A stretch of 64,000 nt of DNA from positions 62,001 through 126,000 of the forward strand of contig JAQWRT010000045.1 of NCBI GenBank assembly GCA_029243605.1, in the 5' to 3' direction. The notes beneath the pieces are model-generated. The model did no database searches and had not been told where the DNA came from. It saw only the letters and a program-made list of their open reading frames with translations. Both the position numbers and the translations under genes were made by a program. This document shows positions 57,575 to 64,000 of the stretch, one piece after another. The stretch's first letter is position 1, and every line of letters starts with the position of its first letter. Source of the DNA: Myxococcota bacterium. Its GTDB lineage: Bacteria > Myxococcota_A > UBA9160 > UBA4427.

Positions 57575-60502
57575 CTAGAAGTTCAGCGCGAAGTCGATCC
57601 CGAAGGAGCGCGGCTCCCCGACGAAATTAAGAATCACACTGTTGAACGCAGTGGCGTCGAAAGCGTAACTCTTGTACCGCTGATCTGTCAGATTTCGCCC
57701 CCACAACGAAACTTCAGCCGTGGAGTCCGCGTTGCGGTAACTCAGTCTCAAGCTGTGGATCGCGTAGGCTGGCTGGCCCAGAGTCAGTTCGGGAAGTTTG
57801 CCGAACCCGCCTTGACTGTTCTTAGCGACACCGATGCCATTGCTCGGATCGAAGTAGAGATCGTCCGTCCAAGCGAAATCGTAGCGGGGAATCACGACGC
57901 CAAGGCTGCCCAGGTCGAAATACCACTCCACCGTGGCGCTTATCTTGTAATTGGGCGAATTGGGAAGGCTGTTTCCGCTGTAATCAATGATATCCGTGAC
58001 GACGCCCTCCCCGACCACCAGAGCCGTCCGGCGATTGGTGAAATCGAGGAAGCGGCTCTGCAGCCAACTGAAACGCCCTGTGATGGCCAGCCCCGACCAC
58101 TCGTCGGCGATGAGGTCACGGAGAGGCTCGGCGGTGAAGTTGAACTCAGCTCCGTATTGCTCGCTTTCCGCGGCATTCTTGATGGCCAAAGACGGGGGGC
58201 GACCGTACTGATCGTCAAAAAGAAAGACCTGGTAGTTGTTGTACTCGTAGTAGAAGACCGATGCGTCCATGGACAGCCGACTGTCGAGGAAAACCCCCCG
58301 GAACCCCGCCTCGATGGCATCGATACTCTCGGGGTCAGCGGGCGGATCGTTTATATCGATGCTGTTGAAGTGCCCCGCTTTGAACCCGTGTCCGTATTTC
58401 CAGTAGATGGCCATGGAGTCATCCACCCGGTAGGTGAGACTGATCGTTCCCGTCGGCTCACTCCACGTTTTGCTCCGAATCTCGCTCTGCCTGATTCCAC
58501 CCCGGTCGATGAAAAGACCGAAGTCCTTACTCTCCCAGTTGTAGCGGGCGCCGACTTCGAGAATCAGATCTTCAACGAATTCCCATGAAAAACCGGCATT
58601 GAAAGCGAAAGCCGTCGTCTTCTGGTCGAAAGATCGTATCCATACCTGGCTAACCCCGGGAACAAGAGGCGATCGAATGAACTGCTGATTCTCAAATTTC
58701 AGATCCTCGTAGAGGAAATAACCACCCCCGGTCAAAGTGAAAAGACCCGCGTCGTCTTCGTACGCGACTTGGGCTTCCTGTGAAAACTGCCAGGCCGAAT
58801 CCGTCAACACCGCTTCGAAGAGTTCCAACGAGGTGAAGTCCTGATCGGTTTCACGAAAGCGGTCGTAGCCCTCGTAACCCGAAATTAAATGCACCTCGAC
58901 GCTATCGAAATAGAGCTTTCCGTTGAGAGAGGTGCCCCATGTGTCGAGTTTTGTCTGGCCCACTCGATTGTAGTCACCACGATAGGGTCCTGTATCGAGC
59001 GGCCTGCTTCGCGACAGGTCTTTTTGGAGGGTCGCGATCGCCTCGTTCTTCGCCTCCTGGACAAGCGGGTCATTGCCCGTCGCAGTGCTCTTGTCGATAT
59101 TTCTTGCTGCGGCGGCCCGCTCAAAGAGAGCGGTCATATCTGACGCAATGTCGCGCTCGGTGTAGAACCCCGAGATGGCGCTGCCTGCGGCCCCACCCAT
59201 TTGAGACTCAGACTGAGGGTTTTCGATGACACCGACGTTCCAGCCGTTGCCCGGCTCCACCTGAGGCCGGGCGGTCCCCATGGCCTGCCCCAGGGTCGAT
59301 TGCTGGTCAACGCGCCCCCCGTGCATGTTCAGAATCCAGTCCATATCCACCGGGCCGTCTAGGGGCTGGTAGCGGATCTGGTTGCGAACACCCCAATTCC
59401 CCTTGTCTCCCACCGCGGAGGGGAGACCTTCGGGCGTTGGGTCGCGTTGGAACAGAGGAATGTCGAGATTGCCACAGAGCGAAATGTCTTCCGGCATCAA
59501 AGAAGGCAGTGGCACCTGATCAAAGAACGGGAAAGTACCCGTAAAGTTTTGCTTCCTGTCGTCCACGGGGGGCAGGCCTCCGCACCCATTATACTGGTAG
59601 GGATCGTTGGCCTGGAGCCGAAAAGCCATACGCGTGGAAAGTTCGTCTTCTATGATGGGCATCTCGATGGCGCCCTCGTAGGACTGAATCAGCGCATTGC
59701 GAGCATCATCGCTCTGGTAGCGCCCGGTAGTTGTCTTCAGATCGGCTGAAAAATTCCCGGTGGGTTTGCGCGAAGAGATTTTAATTGCTCCCGCCGTCGC
59801 GTTGCGTCCGCTCCCCCCGCCCTGGGGACCGCGCAAGACCTCGATCCCCTCGACATCAAAAATCTGCCCCAGCTGAATCGCCGGGGAGTTAAGCGCCACG
59901 CCATCCTGATAAATCGCCACGGCGCTGGCCGCATTGGCGCTGAAATCTGCCAGGCCTACGCCGCGAATGAAGAAGTTGGCGCTCGTCGCACCCGAGACCC
60001 GGATCTCGAGATTGGGCGTCACCTGGGAGATATCAGCGATGTCACTCACGCCGAGGGCATCCAAGTCAGCGGAATCAAAGGCCGTGACCGATTCCGCCGT
60101 GTCCATCTCGACGGCCTGGCCGCGCTTGCCGCTGATCTCCATGGTTTCAATCCCAGAGAGGGAATCAAACTCATCCTCTTCGCTTTCATCGAGGGGCTCA
60201 AACTCCGCAGCATCGAGTTGCGCGTCCTCGTAGGAAGCCGCCGACGTTTGGGGGGCGACGCTTTCGCCCTCCAAGGGGGCGGGCTGGGCGGATACCACTC
60301 CGGGCATCAGCCCGAGGAAAAGCGCCCCAATGCCCAGGACCAAGCGACAGCGCCATGTCGCCGGGGCGCTTTGTTTTCCAACCCGAGTCCCTGCTCCGAT
60401 CGTCCTCTTCCCAACCGATCCCGTAATCGAGCGAGCGACAGGCGGGCAAACTCCACCATCGCCAACCGGCCACGGCAGGCCCAACACGAACCGCTCGCTC
60501 AT
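57575..60502 (-). CDS. TonB-dependent receptor
   Basis: Plug motifs ANFFIRGVGLADFSANAASAVAIYQDGVALNSPAIQLGQIFDVEGIEVLRGPQGGGSGRNATAGAIKISSRKP; barrel end AEVSLWGRNLTDQRYKSYAFDATAFNSVILNFVGEPRSFGIDFALNF. Exact start uncertain. Confidence 0.95.
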   Translation of the reverse strand: MSERFVLGLPWPVGDGGVCPPVARSITGSVGKRTIGAGTRVGKQSAPATWRCRLVLGIGALFLGLMPGVVSAQPAPLEGESVAPQTSAASYEDAQLDAAEFEPLDESEEDEFDSLSGIETMEISGKRGQAVEMDTAESVTAFDSADLDALGVSDIADISQVTPNLEIRVSGATSANFFIRGVGLADFSANAASAVAIYQDGVALNSPAIQLGQIFDVEGIEVLRGPQGGGSGRNATAGAIKISSRKPTGNFSADLKTTTGRYQSDDARNALIQSYEGAIEMPIIEDELSTRMAFRLQANDPYQYNGCGGLPPVDDRKQNFTGTFPFFDQVPLPSLMPEDISLCGNLDIPLFQRDPTPEGLPSAVGDKGNWGVRNQIRYQPLDGPVDMDWILNMHGGRVDQQSTLGQAMGTARPQVEPGNGWNVGVIENPQSESQMGGAAGSAISGFYTERDIASDMTALFERAAAARNIDKSTATGNDPLVQEAKNEAIATLQKDLSRSRPLDTGPYRGDYNRVGQTKLDTWGTSLNGKLYFDSVEVHLISGYEGYDRFRETDQDFTSLELFEAVLTDSAWQFSQEAQVAYEDDAGLFTLTGGGYFLYEDLKFENQQFIRSPLVPGVSQVWIRSFDQKTTAFAFNAGFSWEFVEDLILEVGARYNWESKDFGLFIDRGGIRQSEIRSKTWSEPTGTISLTYRVDDSMAIYWKYGHGFKAGHFNSIDINDPPADPESIDAIEAGFRGVFLDSRLSMDASVFYYEYNNYQVFLFDDQYGRPPSLAIKNAAESEQYGAEFNFTAEPLRDLIADEWSGLAITGRFSWLQSRFLDFTNRRTALVVGEGVVTDIIDYSGNSLPNSPNYKISATVEWYFDLGSLGVVIPRYDFAWTDDLYFDPSNGIGVAKNSQGGFGKLPELTLGQPAYAIHSLRLSYRNADSTAEVSLWGRNLTDQRYKSYAFDATAFNSVILNFVGEPRSFGIDFALNF

Positions 60503-60658
60503 TTCGTTTTCTCCACGCCTCGAAACCCGAAGGAGGCGATTCTCGTCTGGGTAGGGTTCCAGCGAATTGGGTCAGTACGTGTGCATATAGTCATGCGGGA
60601 GAACGCGCCTCTGGGTAGCTTGTTGCACCAAACGCGCTGAGGGGCCATCCTCGCGTGG

Positions 60659-61996
60659 ATGCATCAATTCGTCAAGAGACTCGAATCGAAAGTCGTGCGG
60701 GGGCTTTTTGTCCTCTGCCTCAGCTTAGCCACCAGTATCGGCTTGCCCGCCGCCGCCGAGAGTGAGAAGGCGTCTGCGAGCCTCTACCGCTGGGCGCCCG
60801 CGATCGCAATTCAAGGAGGAATTTTCGCTCAGTCGGCATCGGGCTCGATTACGGCGAGCGAGGTACTCGGCGCCCAAACTCCAACGGTCGAATTTCAGCC
60901 GGCTCCGATCTATATCACCAGTCCCTACCTGACTCGGTCGGGTCAGATGACGACCGGTGAAGGCGACCGAATGATGAACCCCTATTTTGGAGTCGCCGTA
61001 GAACTCATGTCGCCTGCGATTCGCGACTGCCACTTCTGTTCCGAAATCGGCAACCCCCGGCTCATGATACACGCCGACGTGGACTATGGGTTTGCCCTCG
61101 ACCGTAGTATCGCCACTACGGGCTCGGTGAGCGACACGATGACCTTCGCCAATCTCCCCAGCCAATACTATGCAGACAACACGACGAACGGCAGTTTGAC
61201 GTATAACGAAACGAGCTTCCTCGGCCAGGGAGCGCACGTTCGTGTCAAGACCGAGGCACTCGTCGTCGCCGCAGGGGCTGGCATCGCCTTTACTTTCAAA
61301 GTCGGGGGTCGAACATTCAGGCTCAAACCGAGCTTCGAATATATGCGCGAGGAACTCCAGGTGTCGGGCCGGCTGCGAAGGGCAACTCAAGTGTCCAACA
61401 GCGTCCTTCCCCGTAACCTCGAGAATTATGTACCGGTGGGACTCTTCCAGCCGGGAACCGGTCCCAATAATAACCTCATCTACGCTCCCAATGGCGACCC
61501 GTGCTACGTCAATGGAACGTGCGTTTTCGTGCCGGTAGGGCAAACCCAAAACGTTTTCGACGGAACATCTATCCCCCAATTGTCCGACGACGCCACCCCC
61601 ACGGACGCAGGCTTCCGTGAGATCGAGTTGGACATCCGAAACTCAAAGGTCTACCACGGCATCGGCCCCGGTCTCGAACTCGAGTTGGATACGGGTCGGC
61701 TTGGCGAGTTTCAAGTCTCTCTCTATGGCGGCTTGCGCGCCTACCGGTTCATGGGAGACCTAGAACTGGATGGACGGGCCCAGAACGATGCCCAGACCAA
61801 CAACTACACGACCGGGGACCCCATCACCGGCCCCTTTGGCCCCGGCTCCAACATCGAACGAAATAACGTCAACTACGAGCGCAACTGTGTCATCGGTGAC
61901 GCCAGTCAGTGCGAGTACGCCGATTTTCACTTCGAGAAGGAGCGCTGGGCCTATACGGGCCACTTGGGCATCCGGTTCCGCTGGTCGCCCGAATAG
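60659..61996 (+). CDS. Putative outer-membrane beta-barrel protein
   Basis: Signal-like GLFVLCLSLATSIGLPAAAES; alternating beta pattern through the C-terminal ERWAYTGHLGIRFRWSPE. Confidence 0.65.
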   Translation: MHQFVKRLESKVVRGLFVLCLSLATSIGLPAAAESEKASASLYRWAPAIAIQGGIFAQSASGSITASEVLGAQTPTVEFQPAPIYITSPYLTRSGQMTTGEGDRMMNPYFGVAVELMSPAIRDCHFCSEIGNPRLMIHADVDYGFALDRSIATTGSVSDTMTFANLPSQYYADNTTNGSLTYNETSFLGQGAHVRVKTEALVVAAGAGIAFTFKVGGRTFRLKPSFEYMREELQVSGRLRRATQVSNSVLPRNLENYVPVGLFQPGTGPNNNLIYAPNGDPCYVNGTCVFVPVGQTQNVFDGTSIPQLSDDATPTDAGFREIELDIRNSKVYHGIGPGLELELDTGRLGEFQVSLYGGLRAYRFMGDLELDGRAQNDAQTNNYTTGDPITGPFGPGSNIERNNVNYERNCVIGDASQCEYADFHFEKERWAYTGHLGIRFRWSPE

Positions 61997-62019
61997 GGGA
62001 CAACTCCTATCCTCTCGCC

Positions 62020-64000
62020 ATGAAGGATTCGTCCCTCGCCGAGAAGATCCCCGCCTGGATCGCCGGTGTCGCTGGCTTGGCCTTGTTGGGGGCCCTACTT
62101 CTCGCTGTGGGCCAGCCGATCCTCAGCGACGATCTCTGGATCCACCTCTCCCTGGGCAATGCCTACCTTGCCCAGGGGCCCTGGCTGGGAGGCGACCCTC
62201 TGCTCGCCGATGCCTTGGGCGCGCCGCTGCCCGCCGCCTGGGGGACGGATGTCGTTTTCGCCCTCACCCAGCAATTCGGGGGCTTCCAAGCCCTCCGTGT
62301 CCTCCACGTCCTACTCGTCGCGATCCTCATCGGTCTCCTCGCCTCTATCCTGGAGCGCGCCGGTCGCTCGCCCTGGGTCACGGCGCTGGGGACCGGAGCG
62401 TTCATCACTCTGGCCGCCTACCGCCTCGTCCAGATCCGCCCTCATCTCTTCAGCATGCTCGCGCTGCTCATTCTCTACCGCCTGCTCTTTGAGCATCGCA
62501 GGACCCCCTCTCCGGGACAGATCACTGGAGCCGTGATCGTCTTCGCCCTCTGGGCCAACCTTCACGCCTCCTTCGTGCTGGGGCCGATTCTCACCCTGGC
62601 CGCTCTCGCAGGCATCGTCCTCGCCGGCCTTCTGGAAGGGAGCATCCGTCGCCGAGAGACGATGAAGCGCGCTCGAGCCATCGCTCTTGTGGGTGTTCTT
62701 GGAACCCTCGCCACACTCCTCAACCCCAGCGGCTTCGAGCCTCATCTCGCCTACTGGATCGCCGGCGAAGAAACTCCGAGCCTGGCTCGGGTCGCCGACG
62801 AGTGGCGGGCCGTAGATCTATTCGCTTGGCCCCAAGCCCGGCTTCCCCCGGCCCCGCTGACCTGGTTGATCCTGTGGCTTCTTTGGCTCGTGACACCTCT
62901 GGTCGGGCTCGCGAGTTTTTTCCAAACCTGGCGCACCTCGAGGAACGCCGCGGAAACCGGCGATGCCAATGACAAAGCCCCAGCCCCGCCGGGCTTGGAC
63001 CCAGCCCTGGTCGTGATGGCCGGCGCCGCGCTGTGGGCACCGCTCATCGCCGTTCGCTTCGCGTGGCTCGGGGTGCTCCCCCTCATCGTCCTCGCTCAGG
63101 CGAGTCTCGGATTGCGCCGCCGACTGCCCGGGCGCTCCCAGGCCCTGAACTGGGCCGGCGCTCTCGCGGCGTGTGCGCTCGCGGTCGGCTTCATGGGAAT
63201 CGGACCCTGGCCCATGGTTTCCGGGATCATGCCGCACAGCCTCTCGGGCTACGCCGCCCCCTACCCCGCCGCCAAATACCATACTCAGGCGACCTGGATG
63301 CTCGCCGATGCCAAAGTCGAGGGAACCCTCTACGCCGAGTACTCGGCCGGGGGATTTTATGGCTTCTGGCTCTCGCCCGAGGTGCAAAATTTTCTTAACG
63401 GCACTCTGAACGTCGAACCCGAGAATATCGCGGCCAATCGCCCCATCCTCGAACGACGCGGTGAAAGGCCCGGAGAGAGTTTTAGCCAACTCCTCGACCG
63501 GCACGGGATCGACCTCTTCCTCGGGGGCCGTCTACCCGAGCAGGGGCGACAAGATCGTCCGTGGTACTACACCGCTGCTCACCTCGAACGCACCCCCGGT
63601 TGGACCCCCATCTTTCGTAACCTGAGCAGCGCCGTCTACCTCCGCACCAATTCCGCCAACCAGCAGAACCTCGCCCGGGTGGCCGCCTTCTACCGACGCC
63701 AGGGCATCCCCTTCGACCCTCAGCGTGGCTTTGAAATCGAGCGAGTGATCGCGGCGCAACCCCAATGGGCGATTCAGAACGGCGTCGTCCCGATCTACTT
63801 CCAGGATCTCCTCAAGCGTGGCAGCGTGCCCAAGAGCGAGGAGGATAACGCCGCGCGAGAGCATCTTGCCCTGCTCTTCGCGACCCTGGGCCTCTACGAA
63901 AAGGCCATCGCGCTGGACCGCAGTCGGTTGGACGCGCACCCCAACGACCCGAGGGCTCGAAGGCGGCTGGCTTGGGCCCTGCTCCGTTCGGGCGACGCCG
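62020..64000 (+). CDS. Large polytopic membrane protein with C-terminal TPR-like region (partial, runs off the window end)
   Basis: ATG 62020; MKDSSLAEKIPAWIAGVAGLALLGALLLAVGQPILSDDLWIHLSLGNAYLAQGPWLGGDPLLADALG..., multi-TM, ending ...LYEKAIALDRSRLDAHPNDPRARRRLAWALLRSGDA without a stop. Confidence 0.8.
   Translation, partial: MKDSSLAEKIPAWIAGVAGLALLGALLLAVGQPILSDDLWIHLSLGNAYLAQGPWLGGDPLLADALGAPLPAAWGTDVVFALTQQFGGFQALRVLHVLLVAILIGLLASILERAGRSPWVTALGTGAFITLAAYRLVQIRPHLFSMLALLILYRLLFEHRRTPSPGQITGAVIVFALWANLHASFVLGPILTLAALAGIVLAGLLEGSIRRRETMKRARAIALVGVLGTLATLLNPSGFEPHLAYWIAGEETPSLARVADEWRAVDLFAWPQARLPPAPLTWLILWLLWLVTPLVGLASFFQTWRTSRNAAETGDANDKAPAPPGLDPALVVMAGAALWAPLIAVRFAWLGVLPLIVLAQASLGLRRRLPGRSQALNWAGALAACALAVGFMGIGPWPMVSGIMPHSLSGYAAPYPAAKYHTQATWMLADAKVEGTLYAEYSAGGFYGFWLSPEVQNFLNGTLNVEPENIAANRPILERRGERPGESFSQLLDRHGIDLFLGGRLPEQGRQDRPWYYTAAHLERTPGWTPIFRNLSSAVYLRTNSANQQNLARVAAFYRRQGIPFDPQRGFEIERVIAAQPQWAIQNGVVPIYFQDLLKRGSVPKSEEDNAAREHLALLFATLGLYEKAIALDRSRLDAHPNDPRARRRLAWALLRSGDA

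Noticed and set aside
57551-58588. 345-aa + strand ORF
   Set aside because: Antisense of the TonB-dependent receptor C-terminal barrel.
1-64000. CRISPR arrays, tRNA/rRNA genes, transposases or phage genes
   Set aside because: Scanning found no regularly spaced repeats beyond the 14-bp tandem array, no recognisable tRNA/rRNA sequence and no transposase, integrase or structural phage motifs in the ORF translations.

Overview
This 64 kb window is high-GC bacterial chromosome, apparently from a Gram-negative lineage (TonB-dependent receptor, outer-membrane proteins, WecB, O-antigen-ligase-like protein, Myxococcota-style Cys-rich repeat). I recognise no rRNA, tRNA, transposase, prophage or CRISPR array. 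Three themes dominate. (1) Acyl-CoA catabolism at about 0-10, 20-24 and 42-43 kb: biotin-dependent acyl-CoA carboxylase subunits, three enoyl-CoA hydratases, five acyl-CoA dehydrogenases including two adjacent pairs that look heteromeric, nitronate monooxygenase and a CaiB-type CoA-transferase. (2) Surface-glycan synthesis at about 26-33 and 37-49 kb: WecB, GT2, GT92, UDP-glucuronate-epimerase-like protein, sulfotransferase, Wzy/ligase-like protein, polysaccharide deacetylase and large membrane proteins, plus two sulfatases elsewhere. (3) Secreted and envelope proteins: M36 fungalysin-like protease, a putative C-terminally sorted surface protein, a TPR lipoprotein and a TonB receptor. The strongest hidden signal is a selenoprotein gene at 18863-19804. 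The ORF track splits it into two in-frame ORFs at a TGA (19361-19363). The TGA is followed by a perfect 7-bp hairpin with a GGUC(G) loop, 17 nt downstream, which matches a bacterial SECIS element. Read through, it gives one 313-aa protein with a UxxC motif, resembling the glycine/sarcosine/betaine reductase selenoprotein-B-like family.
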